DNA of 64,000 nucleotides from Haematobia irritans. Its lineage: Eukaryota; Arthropoda; Insecta; Diptera; Muscidae. The position numbers were made by a program, and so were the translations under genes. Below, in pieces: positions 33,663 to 44,398 of this stretch. Numbering within the stretch: the stretch's first letter is position 1; the number at the start of each line of letters is the position of its first letter. Location of the stretch: the NCBI RefSeq assembly GCF_050003625.1, contig NC_134397.1, forward strand, positions 97,076,162 through 97,140,161. Reading direction: 5' to 3'. The notes below the pieces were generated by a model. That model saw only the letters and a program-made list of their open reading frames with translations. It was not told where the DNA came from and did no database searches.

Positions 33663-34964
33663 AAGGGTGATACGGTCAAAATTTGGTCAAGGGAAAACGC
33701 GTGTAAATCGGTGAAATCGTTTATTTAAAAAATCAAATTAAATTTCTTTTTCAAGGTCAATTAGTATAAAATTAAGGAAAAATATTCAGTTAGGCTTTCG
33801 CTTTTCCAAATCCGAATTGCCGGGCCTCACGCTTGACACCTGCCATCAGATTTTGTACAGCCACCTTGTCCACCTTCTTCGCCGCAGAAAGCCAGTTTGC
33901 CTTGAACTGCTGCTCGTCCTTAGCAGTTTTTTTGGTCTTCTTTAGGTTCCGCTTGACAATAGCCCAGTATTTCTCAATTGGGCGGAGCTCTGGCGTGTTG
34001 GGAGGGTTCTTGTCCTTGGGAACCACCTGCACGTTGTTGGCGGCGTACCACTCCATGGCCTTTTTACAGTAATGGCAAGATGCCAAATCCGGCCAAAACA
34101 GTACGGAACAACCGTGTTTCTTCAGGAAAGGCAGCAGACGTTTATTCAAACACTCTTTTCACGTAAATTTCTTGGTTGATAGTCCCGGAAGCTATGAAAA
34201 TGCTGCTTTTCAAGCCACAGGTACAGATGGCTTGCCAAACCAGATATTTCTTTGCGAACTTTGACAGTTTTATGTGCTTGAAAATATCTGCTACCTTTCC
34301 CCTTCCTTTTGCCGTATAAAACTCCTGTCCCGGAAGCTGCTTGTAGTCGGCTTTGACGTAGGTTTCGTCGTCCATTACCACGCAGTCAAACTTCGTCATC
34401 ATCGTCGTGTACAGCCTCCGGGATCGCGGCTTTGGCCATCGTATTTTGTTTATCATCGCGATTTGGAGTCACTACCTTCTTGTAAGTCGATAGTCCGGCT
34501 CGTTTTTTGGCTCGATGCACGGTTGTAGACGATACACCCAGCTTATTTGCGGCATCTCGGAGAGAGAGGTTAGGGTTTCGCTTGAAACTACCGGCAACTC
34601 TCTTTGTCGTCTCAGCGGCTTCCGGTTTTCGATTTCCCCCCGATCCAGACTTCCTGGCTGTCGACAAACGTTCCCCAAACACTTTAATTACATTTGTAAT
34701 GGTTGATTAAGCAACTTTTAGCGATTTTGCCAGCTTTGCGTGCGAGTAGCTCGGATTTTCGCGATGCGCGAGCAAAATTTTGATACGCTGCTCTTCTTGC
34801 TTGGACGGCATTTTGACAACTGAAGAGTGAATTCCAAAATCAAAATAGGAACAACATTCAACACACACACACCTTCAAAATGAGGGGTGTTCAGGTTTTT
34901 TAAATGCAAAATTGAAAGAAATGCGTCAAGTTTATATTGACCAAATTTTGACCGTATCACCCTT
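33663..34964 (-). mobile_element. Tc1/mariner-superfamily element, DD37E type (1302 bp)
   Basis: TA flanks it (33661-33662 and 34965-34966). The inverted ends start AAGGGTGATACGGTC and extend about 28 bp (AAAATTTGGTCAA follows). The single transposase gene is on the minus strand. Catalytic spacing of 37 residues between the second D and the E places it in the ITmD37E group. Confidence 0.85.
33790..34811 (-). pseudogene. DD37E transposase, broken
   Basis: The start is ATG at 34811 (MPSKQEEQRIKILLAHRENP). A stop interrupts the helix-turn-helix region at about 34710, followed by FGERLSTARKSGSGG and the second HTH segment NPNLSLRDAANKLGVSSTTV. Catalytic motifs are MDDETYVKAD, FWPDLASCHY and PELRPIEKYW, with 37 residues between the second D and E. 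The code runs in three frames, with shifts near 34400 and 34145, so the protein is not made intact. All three acidic residues are still encoded, suggesting fairly recent loss. Confidence 0.85.
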
Positions 34965-35507
34965 TAATTCTCTTTTTGGGGGTTATGTACTTGCTTCTAG
35001 GAAGCAAATGTTAATTTTTAATTTTTTTAGATTTTTTTTCGTCAGTTGTTATCAAAATCCTTTAAAAACGAGTTAACGAGTTATTTTTTTCCATATTAAG
35101 ACTCGACTTCCAGTCGAAATTATGCTATGTTTCAAGTAAAAAGCGTCTTTAAAATAAAGTGTTGAAAAACATGTCTTATTTTTTAACGATTTTTTGCTTT
35201 GTAGGCAAGATGCAAAAAGGAAACAAATTTAAAGACAATTTTATTAATTTTAAAGAATTTTTCTTAATTATTAAAGTCACGTTGACCTTACCTCAAAAAT
35301 TTTATCTTTCATGTTATGATACACATTTTTAAGTAAAATCACTTAATTATAAGGACATTACAACTTCATTCAAAAGTTTATTGCCTTTTGGACAAGAAAA
35401 AAAAACTTTATTTTAGAGAAATGCGTCTTCCATGTTAAGCTAAATTTGCATTCTTATTCTAAGGACATGGAATCTTTGACTTCACGACAATATTTTTTTT
35501 CAGTGTA

Positions 35508-35761
35508 GAAAACTAAAAAATTAAATATAAATAAGATCGTTTAATTGCATTTATTTGACGTTCATTACAAACATCTTTGTAGTAATACGGGATGAAATTG
35601 ATCGAAAGTACTGTTGTTACTTTTACAACACATACTAGATATATATTTTGACATTTGCCGTTTTTGAAAACAATTACTAAAAAACACGTTGTGTTTTCCC
35701 CAATGTACATACGTACAAAAATACATATCGTACATTTTAAACGTTTACTCACACTACGCTA
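35508..35761. other. Unassigned sequence between family B and family C copies
   Basis: A 254-bp AT-rich stretch with no recognised feature. It may be body sequence of hAT-like element 1. Confidence 0.35.
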
Positions 35762-37170
35762 CACCCAGAAAAAAGTGACCCCTTCTTTAAGTTAAAATGA
35801 ACTCATTGCGAAGAAAGTTGAACTTCGTATAGCGCCAAAGACATTTTTATTTGTTTGAACGATGTGATTTTCGTAGAAATTAGGAATAATGCATTCCATA
35901 TATTAGTTAACATTTTCCTATATTTATATACCACTATACTACAGAATGAAAAAAATTAACTAATTTGAATTCATATATGGAATGATTTTATTGAAATTTT
36001 TTCATTCATTTCGACAAATCTTACACATTTGTGGTAAAACTTTTACTTCATAATTAGAACTGCTTACCTTCGTTTTTAAATACAATTTTATTTATTTCTA
36101 TAAGCAATTTTATCTTCAATAAAAGACATGTTTTATTAATATATTGAATATATTTATTAAGAATCAACAGAATCGAATCTCTTTGAAATATTAGTTTATT
36201 ATTCCACTATTTCCAATTTCCGTGTGATATTATCAACTGTAAAACGCACTTTTTCTTCTTCTTGTACTTTTCACTTTTAATAAGTTGCTGCCTAACGATT
36301 TTGTCCTCCTTTTACAATTTCAATACCTACAAATATAAAAAATCATAAAACATTTTTGTTGCAAAAGGTTAGCGTCACTGAATATTACCTGATAATTGAA
36401 GATTCCAAAATGAAGACAAATGAAAGGGTTGTTATTCTGCTGGTGTTTTCTTTCTTTATACACTATCACGAACATTGATAGATTTATTTAAAAAAAACGA
36501 AAATTTTTCTCACTAATTTAAAATAAATATTTTATTTGTTATTTATTATAATTTTTTAACAATCTCTCCGTATACCAAAACAACGCGATTCCAACTAAAA
36601 AAACAACCGACGCGCAAATATATCGATTACACCCACGCGCTAACACATCGATTACGATGACAGGTATCGATTACAGGTAGACAATAGAAATTTAGGAAAA
36701 TTTCCTATATTCTAACAAGTGTGTTTCCTTAAGTTTTGAAAGGATTGCATACTTCTTAGTACGAATGAACTAAAATATTTTTCTATGCCAAGTGTTGTTC
36801 GTATGTATGAAAAACTTTCTATTATAAAGGAAGTCGCAATTATCATTTTATAAGAAATTTTACTAATTTTTAAGAAACTTGGTTTTAGTTCGGTTTTTGT
36901 TTATTTTTACGAATGCTTTGTTATCGGTGAATAAAATTTTCTTTTTCAGTAGTAAATTCGTATACCCAGCGAAGAAAATAGTATGAGTAAAATTCCATGC
37001 CTTATTCTAGTTAATGAACTATTCCTAACTGCTTACAGTTTAGGATTTTTTTACTGAAACGAGTAAATTTTATTATTTTTCACAAAAATTTACCTTAATG
37101 GAAAAAAAATGGATAAACTATATTGATGAAAATTTTTTCCTTTAGTTTCGAAGGCACTTTTTTCTGGGTG
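35762..37170 (+). mobile_element. Family C element (CACCCAGAAAAAAGTG ends, 1409 bp)
   Basis: The inverted ends CACCCAGAAAAAAGTG are perfect over 16 bp and TA flanks both sides. A near-complete copy is at 53758-55077 and a reversed one at 57483-60626. The interior has splice-like signals but no recognised protein. Confidence 0.75.
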
Positions 37171-37354
37171 TAAGTACTAGCTAAATTTGAAATTACCTAC
37201 ACAGTGTAATTTCAAAGTTACACATTTCATTCAAGTAATATTTTATTCGGAGCGGAGCGGTTTTTCATTTGGAAACCGCTCCGCTCCGTATTTTAGAAAT
37301 GCCGCTCCCGCTCCGGCAAAAAAAGGGCTTGCTCCGCTCCGCTCCGGATCCCTG

Positions 37355-37362
37355 CTCTATAC
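37355..37362. repeat. 8-bp target duplication of hAT-like element 1 (right)
   Basis: CTCTATAC is identical to 31950-31957. Confidence 0.8.
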
Positions 37363-37800
37363 TCTTTTTAGAGTTGGGACAGTAAAATGAAAAAAGGAGG
37401 AAATAGTGAAAAATTAAATGTATAAAAGTTTAGTTCCTCTTTATTAATAAGTAGTCCAAGAGGAGTTGACGGACACCTTCAAATATAAGAGCGGGCATTA
37501 AGTTCGAGTTTTGAAGCCAAAACAATTGAAAACGTTTATTTTCTTAAAATGAATTATCAAAGTAAAGTAAAAAGCATAACAGGGTCATTTTAGAGCGATA
37601 ATGCCAACTTAATACCGGCCTTAAAGGTAAAAAAAATGAAATTAAGTACAAAACAAACTGTTCACGAATAAATAAATGTATTTGTATATTATAAAATTAT
37701 TTATGTAAATAATGTTATGTTTGCATGGGCTCGTGGGCACTGCAAACTATGCTATATAAATGTAACTTGTAACGATAATTGTCTATTGGTGACTATAACA

Positions 37801-37870
37801 GCTACGTAGCCCAGTGGATAGTGTGTTGGCTTACAAACTAATATGGTCCTCGGTTCGAATCTCCGAAAGG
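37801..37870 (+). repeat. tRNA-like module in family A
   Basis: The A box TAGCCCAGTGGATAGTG and B box GGTTCGAATCT are both close to consensus. It is the intact counterpart of the broken module at 2622-2665. No acceptor stem closes. Confidence 0.55.
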
Positions 37871-38132
37871 TAAAATTTATAAAATTGAATAATTTCTTCA
37901 ACATTAATTGTATTACAGAAAAAGGTGTCAAGAACTAAAAAAGTTCGTAGAAGTGAAAATTATGTGAGGGAATGAGCACGATCTACTTTCGGGAAAATTC
38001 TTCCAAGCATATAATTTTTTGGGGCTCAAAGTGCTTCCAAACATATAATATGTTCACATAAAACAGACATATTAATATTTCGGCAGTATCCAATAATAAT
38101 ATGTTAGAGAAGCGATTTTTTTTGAGGGTGTA

Positions 38133-38790
38133 GGAGATTGACGGTTGTTTCTAATGACATTGCTAGGTTTGTGTATGGTAGCGATCGGTTTAGTAGCATT
38201 TCTGAGTACGCCAATGAGTTGTATGGTATGACTTTCAGTAATTTTCTCGATTTTCGTTCCCTACTGTTCTTACATAAGGCAATCTTTACGACGGAACCTA
38301 AATACATTTAGGACATTTACGAATTCAGCCCGTATTAATAGTATCATACCTCTCAGGACACGATATTTGTTGTCCTAGCGACAATTTTTCATTCATAGCA
38401 TTCGCCTGTGGAATAATTTACCATCTAATATGAGAAATATATCAAATTACACAATCTTTAAAAATGCTTTGCAATCATACTTTGCTTTCTTAGACTAAAC
38501 AGTTCTTTGATTTTTTTTTTTTGTTTTTGCCCAATTATCTTAAATTTAATTTTTAATATGTATTATTATTATTTTATTATCTATTTCCTCTTTTTTCTCT
38601 TTTTCTTATATTGTTTACCATGTTATATCCATTGTTGCATGAATATTTCTAAAAATTGTCCCTTAATAATGTTAATATTTCTATAATGCACCATTATTGT
38701 GACCCACTTTATTTCTGTTAAAAAATTTTAGAAAGTACAGTTTATAAGTTAACGCTTTTTGTACTATATGGCCAATAAAGAATCCAAATA
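38133..38790 (+). pseudogene. CR1/Jockey-group LINE, piece 4: ORF2 C-terminus and 3' end
   Basis: Codons read NDIARFVYGSDRFSSISEYA, then ELYGMTFSNFLDFRSLLFLH and, after a frame change, ARINSIIPLRTRYLLS and RLWNNLPSNMRNISNYTIF. This is the typical C-terminal block of CR1/Jockey-type ORF2. The stop is near 38496. A 3' UTR of about 290 bp contains AATAAA at 38774 and ends in AATACAAATACAAA, likely the terminal short repeat. Confidence 0.75.
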
Positions 38791-38794
38791 CAAA

Positions 38795-38931
38795 TACAAA
38801 CAATGTAGAAGAAATTATTAGATTTTATAAATTTTTTAAAATTTAAAATTTTGGAAGAAACTCAAAAAACTCTAACAGAAGAAAAACGTTTTCGGTACAC
38901 GTTTTCCAAACGTTCTTTTTCTTTGCGTGTA
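38795..38931 (+). mobile_element. Family F right-end fragment
   Basis: GTAGAAGAAATTAT and AACGTTTTCGGTACACGTTTT, ending TTTCTTTGCGTG-TA, match 14015-14050 and 14610-14653. The left part is missing. Confidence 0.5.
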
Positions 38932-39044
38932 GCCGACAACGTGCTTGGGTCAACTAATCCTAATTTCTTTAGGATAAGCAAGGCATTTCTGCGTTCCTTA
39001 AATCTCATTCTTGAGAGATTACCTCTTTTTGATGTCGTTACCTT
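38932..39044 (-). pseudogene. LOA LINE ORF1 fragment (113 bp)
   Basis: It matches 9729-9842 almost base for base, for instance GCCGACAACGTGCTTGGGTC and GAACGCAGAAATGC in reverse. It is an internal fragment with neither end of the LINE, so it arrived by recombination or capture and not by a simple insertion. Confidence 0.75.
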
Positions 39045-39240
39045 GGCAATAAACGGGATCAATTATAAAAATAATTGGTTTGGTTGTAAAAATCATTTTT
39101 TTTTTTTAAATTGAAACTTAGACCTGTTGTCGACTGAATTGGTAAGCGATACAATCAATTTCATGATTGAAGTGATTTTAATTAAAATTTTAATGGTACA
39201 ATCCGTACGTGGATCAATCACCGCATACGATATCTATTTT
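39045..39240. mobile_element. Family D-like relic
   Basis: GATCAATTATAAAAATAATTGG and ATTGAAGTGATTTTAATTAA resemble family D repeats, without clear ends. Confidence 0.35.
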
Positions 39241-40024
39241 GTATCTGGTGAATGCCTTGCAGTAACATTGATAGTGATCCAATCCCTGCTCCGACCGAAC
39301 ACCATTTTTTTTTTAATTTACACATTTGTACTTAATTTCATTTTTACCTTTAAGGCCGGTATTAAGTTGGCATTATCACTCTAAAATGGAAATATTTTGC
39401 CTTTTACTTTTCTTTAATAATCTTTTTCAATTGTTTTAGCTGCAAAACTCGAACTTAATGTCCGCTTTTCTACTTGAAGATGTCCGTCAACTCCTCTTGG
39501 TCTATTCTCTTGGTTCTGAATGTCTACTCTCTTTACTCCGAATACTCATTCTAATATTCAAATTAAATTATATTTAGACTTAAGTATATTAAATGTTTGG
39601 CCTTATCATAAAACAGTTTTCCGAAACAACATACAAGCGGTTTCACAGAAATTGCTCCCTTTTGATTCTCTCGCTGTGTTATGTTGATATCTTTCGTCAT
39701 CCCTCCCGGTTTCCATCTCTATTTCTTTCTCTATACTCTCTCTCTCTCTCTCTCTGTCGTTCTCTGAATAAAATATCACAACATATATATGTCTACTCGA
39801 AATTTGTAAATTTATATATGTTTGCATTCACACATATGATTTTTATGAAACATTCATGCCCCAAACATAATATATTCTAACATATTAACATAGATGTCCC
39901 AAACATTTAGTGTTAGTTTAGGAACATTACATGTTTGCACTTAAATATATTATGTTTTAAAATTGTGCCCGAAACACATTTTGTTTATATCGGAACATAT
40001 GAAAAACATATTTTTCTAACAGTG
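39241..40024 (-). mobile_element. Family A element, reverse copy
   Basis: The end AACATATTTTTCTAACAGTG-TA is the reversed family A start. Sequence at 39600-39900 matches 31320-31620 in reverse. A damaged Ala-like tRNA module (CCAATCCCTGCTCCGACCG) lies at about 39278-39297. The left boundary is degraded. Confidence 0.6.
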
Positions 40025-40026
40025 TA

Positions 40027-40331
40027 GGATTGTACTGTGGTCGATCCACGGGTACAACAATTACTACTCACTGCACTACATCTGTGCGTGGGATCCCAAA
40101 TTCTAAACGTTTTGTCCGCTCGATGTTTTTAATGGATATATTAAATAGAATGATATTGAAATATTTTGTATACATGAATAACCATCTAAAGAAACGTTCT
40201 ACCGTCTTCAAACAAATTCCACCAGAATAATCATTTGCCTCTCCTAATATAAGTAGCATATACAGCTCTAAACAAAACATTTGAGCAGTTTTAATTGTTT
40301 GGGTATAGATTTTAATGGAGGTGATACTTAC
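40027..40331 (-). other. Probable first intron of a host gene (part)
   Basis: If the exon at 40332-40389 is real, this stretch and the transposons beyond it lie in its first intron. No acceptor or second exon is identified within the window. Confidence 0.3.
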
Positions 40332-40389
40332 CGGTAATCAAAAGAAATCCAAACAGCACAAAAACCACCAATGATATCCGCGGCAACAT
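40332..40389 (-). CDS. Candidate first coding exon: signal peptide of an unknown secreted or membrane protein
   Basis: ATG at 40389 (context AGCAACATG) begins MLPRISLVVFVLFGFLLITG. This is a textbook signal peptide with a basic residue followed by a hydrophobic core. The exon stops after 58 bp at a consensus donor, G|GTAAGT (40326-40331 on the minus strand), in phase 1. The upstream leader (CACAACATCAAACAACAGCAGCAAC) looks like an insect 5' UTR. The next exon is not seen: downstream on the minus strand the window holds only transposons. No family can be assigned. The region upstream to 41150 lacks repeats, as expected of a promoter. A chance match is possible but unlikely, given the coincidence of ATG, hydrophobic core and donor. 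Confidence 0.5.
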
Positions 40390-41150
40390 GTTGCTGCTGT
40401 TGTTTGATGTTGTGGTCAATGATTGCTAGCGATGGTTAATCAAATGATCTCACGGTCTGTCTGTTATATCGCAGTCACAGAAACTCAAAGACTCATAGCA
40501 TTGGTTTCGGACGTATTGTGCACGTGTATGTGTTTGTATCTCGATATCGTGAACTTTGTGTATATGTATGACTCAAAGCAGGGTGTGGTGCATGGTTTAC
40601 GCACATTAGCTTTTCGCAGATACTTTTAATGTTTCCTTTGAAGCAAAGCCAGTTATGCAATAGTCTTTAGCATATTCCGCAGTTTTTCCGTGATTGGGGC
40701 GAGGTAAAATCTATATATTTGGATCGAACCACAGAAGCGGAGTGTTCGCATGTATATGGTCACTATGGGGCTCTTTGTGTAGATTTGTTGTGGGACCACA
40801 ATGAAGCAGGGAGGGCCTTGTTTGAGACTGTGAGGTACTAGCTGACAAACCTCTCAGCGAATAAAGTGAGTGGAGTGGCAGTGTCTTGAATGCTATTCAC
40901 TTAATCGAGGCTTCGCCAATGCTGCTAATGATGCTGTCGTTGCAGTTTACATTAAACATAAATGCTGTTACTCCCCGAATATTGGATGTGAGACGTCGTC
41001 TCTTTCCACAAAACAAGTTTCTTCTCACTGCATAATACCAGCACTTAATTCGGGTGAGTGTGTTTGTGCCAATATTTTGTTGAGCTCACGAGTGTTACAA
41101 GCGATCCGTACTTAGTCTTCACGTTGTTGGGTTTGTTCCGTTTGTCATAG
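40390..41150 (-). promoter_or_regulatory. Repeat-free upstream region of the candidate exon
   Basis: About 760 bp are without transposon ends. On the minus strand, TCATTT at about 40443-40449 fits the insect initiator and GATATAAC lies about 23 nt upstream, slightly too close for a typical TATA box. Assignment as a promoter is inference from position. Confidence 0.25.
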
Positions 41151-42340
41151 GTATACACTTTTGGCTCTTATTTTATTGTTTAATTTTTGCTTCGATTGTC
41201 TATGAAGATTTTTATAATTAAATTTATACAACAGTCCGCTTCAATTGATTAGGTGCACTAGTTGGCAACATCTGATGTGTTCTAATGAATTTTGCACTGC
41301 CCTGCGAGGGAGTGAGTCTTATGCACCAACTGAAAAAGATATTGACTGAACGATAAATACTCTTTATTCTAAATTTTAGAATACTAAATTTAACTGTATT
41401 AAACCGAACCTAATTGATATAAACATATTTTAAATAAAATAATATTTTTCTTTAAAAAATATATCCGTTGAACTTATAATGAATATGTTCAGTATAATAA
41501 TTCAAATTGGAGCTCTAAACTTGAGCGAAAGACAGAATTTTTATTTTTTTTTTAATTATTTATAAAATATGAAATATGAAATTGACTGTTTAAAAATTTT
41601 AATTTTTCGTATTTAAAAAAATTGGACTACACATTAATAAAAGATAACTTGGGTCCAACAATTTTTTAATTTTTCAACATCCTCGACTCCGACTCCGGAG
41701 TCGACTCCGGTTAATGGAACTAAATCCCATTTTATTAGCACTCTATTTGTAATACTGTGGTGGACAGTACCAAAAATGACCCGATATATTTTGTTTTTAT
41801 TGATTTATGTGTGCAAAAGAGCATTCGGCGTCCAGAAATTTAAGGAGAAAAATCCTGGTATCCGTAGACCATATAGCACACATAAAGCGATTTGTCTGAT
41901 ATTAATAAAAAAACACTATTTTGATTTTGTTGCTCAAAATAAACCCGCTATCTAAATTTTAGTCAAATCGAATTAATTAGAGTGCTTCTATGCGCTAAAG
42001 AAATTTGGCAAAAAAGAAGACTAAAGTAAACTAAGCGCTCAAGAAGCCAGGTGGGAAGATCGGTTTATATGAGTGTTATATCACAAAATTGTCCGGTGTT
42101 CGTTCCTTCGGTAAAGCCGTATGTCTTTGAAGTAAGGCAAATTTTCCTTAAAGAAGAAAACCTGCACAGTGGCAAGGAGATACTTCTTATACGCTTTCTC
42201 CGTTAGAAGTCAGGAGTCCATTCGCCCAGGGTGAAACATGTTATATTTGGTGTTTTCTTTAATATTATGTGTACATAAAGTTCGATTAACGATTAATTAA
42301 TTTTAGATTAATGGCAACAGTTTCAGATAAAAGCTACAAC
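41151..42340. other. Unassigned AT-rich sequence
   Basis: A GACTCCGACTCCGGAGTC-type repeat lies at 41686-41711. Otherwise there is no gene or clear repeat. Confidence 0.4.
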
Positions 42341-42344
42341 ATAT

Positions 42345-44398
42345 TTAAATTTTATAGAAACCAGATTTAAAGCCAGATAATACCCTAAGAAACCACGTCT
42401 TTGGGTCCGAATCATTACCAAAATCCCTAAGGGAAAGTCAGAATCTTTGTATCTAAGCATAGTTTTTTTTTTTTGAGTGTACAATTTATGGAAGCACTCT
42501 GACTTTTAAGTCCAAATTTAAAATTCTCCAATTTCTATAAGTCTTGTTGATATATAAAATGGTGTCAGTTCCTAAAATGCACAAACAATTTTTTGTGTGC
42601 TATTTTACACGACCTATTGGTTAATTCCGCACTGTATACAATGTTAGTAAGTATTGAATTTAAAAATAATTGGTCACAATTACCGTAATTTATCAAACGC
42701 GGCACACGATTAAATATGAGATTTATCTTCAAGCCAAAGATTTTGACTTTCTTTTAAGGATTTTGGTACTAATTTCGAGCCAAAGAAGTGGGTTACTTAA
42801 AATAAAAACTGTTTTTAGAGAGTTATTTGGTTAAAAACTAAGATCAATAAAATGAAAATTGCGATACATATCTCTATTATCTAATTTTGATTCTCATTTA
42901 CGATATATTAAGAAAGCTTTTCATGCCAGCTAAAATTCACATTCCCATTGTAGAAAATTGTTTTCTTAATTTCAAAAAAACTATATTTGAAGCATTTTCA
43001 TCTTTAATCCAAATATTTAACATGTCACTTAATTTAAAGATTATTTCTTAAAATCAAAAATGTTTCTCTTTACGTCAAGGAAAAATTGCCTTACTTCACA
43101 GACATACGACTTTAAATACGTTTATAGCGAACGTGATTATAACATATTTAACGTTATATCGAACAATATATATAGTTCCTTTAAAACAATAATCGGAAAA
43201 TTAAGAAAAAAAAAAACACAGAAGTCTAACATGAGAAACGTTTACTTTGAACCAAAATTTTGACTTTCCCTCAATGATGGTGGTATTAATTCCGAGCCAA
43301 AGATGCCACTTCTTTAAAATAAAGACGTTTTTTAGCGACCTATCTGGCTTTATAAATTAAATTAAAATTAGTATACAGATCTTACATGTTGTTCTCAAAT
43401 TATAACGGATACCGCAAAGTAAAGAATGTTTTCTTAATTAAAAAAAAATTAAACCAAAGATGCAATATTCTCAAAATAAGTATATATTCAATATTTCAGT
43501 TAATTTAAGGACGATATCTTTAAATAAAAAATATGTTTCTTTACTTTAAGAAAAATTAGCTTTAATTCAAAGACATACGAATATAAAGGAGGGACGCAAA
43601 TTTCCAAAATGTGTGTCCTAAATTTAATTATAAAAATGATTTGAAGCAAAGATTATAAACTTTCTTTTAATTTTCCCTAATATTGTGTAAATTTCGCTTC
43701 CTAAAATTTAGGTTGCGTAATCTTCAAAACCACGTAAATATTGTTTTCTGTGTACACTAAAAAAATGTTTACTTGAATCCAAAGATTTTTACCTTCCCTT
43801 AAGCATTTTGGTATTGATTCCGAGCGAAAGATGCGGCTTCTTTCAAATAAATAAATTTTTTAGCGACCTATCTGGCTTTGAAGGATACAGATCTAATTTA
43901 TCAAATTTTCATTCTCTTTTCGCGGTTTATTAATAAAGGTACTAACGTACAAACAAATGCCAGTTTAAAAATCGAAATTATAACGGAAACTTCAAAGTAA
44001 AAAATGTTTTCGTAATTCCAAAAAAACTTTAAACCAAAGACGCCAAATCCTCAAAATAAGTCTTAGCCTATATTTGAAGCGTTTTTAACCTAAATCTAAA
44101 GTTTCAATATTTCAGTTAATTTAAGGACAATTTCTTTAAATCAAAAATGTGTTTCTTTACTGTAAGTAAAATTAGACTTAGTTCAAAGTCATGCGACTTA
44201 AACGACGCACACAAATTTACAAAATTTGTGTCCTAGATTTACTGAAAAAAATTTTTGAAACAAAGATTATAACTTTGTTTTAATTGAAATTTCATTATTT
44301 CAAAGAAATTTTGTCCTTAATATTGTGTAAATTTCGCATCCTAAAATTTATGTTGCGTAATCTTTAATATCACGTAAATATTTTTTTTGCAGTGTGTA
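42345..44398. mobile_element. Cluster of decayed family B copies
   Basis: Family B marks such as TTCCGAGCCAAAGAAG or TTCCGAGCGAAAGATGCGG occur at about 42770, 43290 and 43816, and the reversed mark near 42400. GTTTTCTTAATT and CAAATTTAAAGACAATTT-like blocks lie between them. At least three degenerate, partly tandem copies are implied. The right edge TTTTTTTTGCAGTGTG at 44380-44396 may be a terminus. Confidence 0.5.

Larger units (their letters stand above)
33551..35505 (+). mobile_element. Family B element interrupted by a DD37E transposon
   Basis: The left end GAATGAAAAAAAGCATGCCC is a mutated CACTGAAAAA terminus; the right end is TTTTTTTTCAGTG-TA. Internal TTCCGAGCCAAAGAAGCGG lies at 33615. 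The DD37E element occupies 33663-34964. Confidence 0.65.
31958..37354 (+). mobile_element. hAT-like element 1 with GGAGCGGAGCGG subterminal repeats
   Basis: The inverted ends are CAGGGATCCGGAGCGG (16 bp, perfect) and an 8-bp duplication flanks the element, which is the hallmark of the hAT superfamily. Inside both ends are runs of GCTCCGCTCCG (about 31985-32070 and 37255-37350). Its own body seems short, and most of the 5.4 kb is later insertions (family G, families B and C, a DD37E element). No hAT transposase or BED finger is seen, so it is non-autonomous. Confidence 0.8.
31202..38130 (+). mobile_element. Family A element, expanded to 6.9 kb by nested insertions
   Basis: It starts TA-CACTGTTAGAAAAATAT and ends TTGAGGGTG-TA. 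Removing it rejoins LINE pieces 3 and 4. Its own sequence is about 31202-31957 and 37355-38130; the middle is a hAT-like element. A tRNA-like module is at 37801-37870. Confidence 0.75.

Noticed and set aside
34274..34710. Plus-strand open frames across the DD37E element
   Set aside because: They are antisense to the transposase and lack any independent evidence.
41686..41711. Another hAT terminus (GACTCCGACTCCGGAGTC repeats)
   Set aside because: No matching inverted end or 8-bp duplication could be found nearby.
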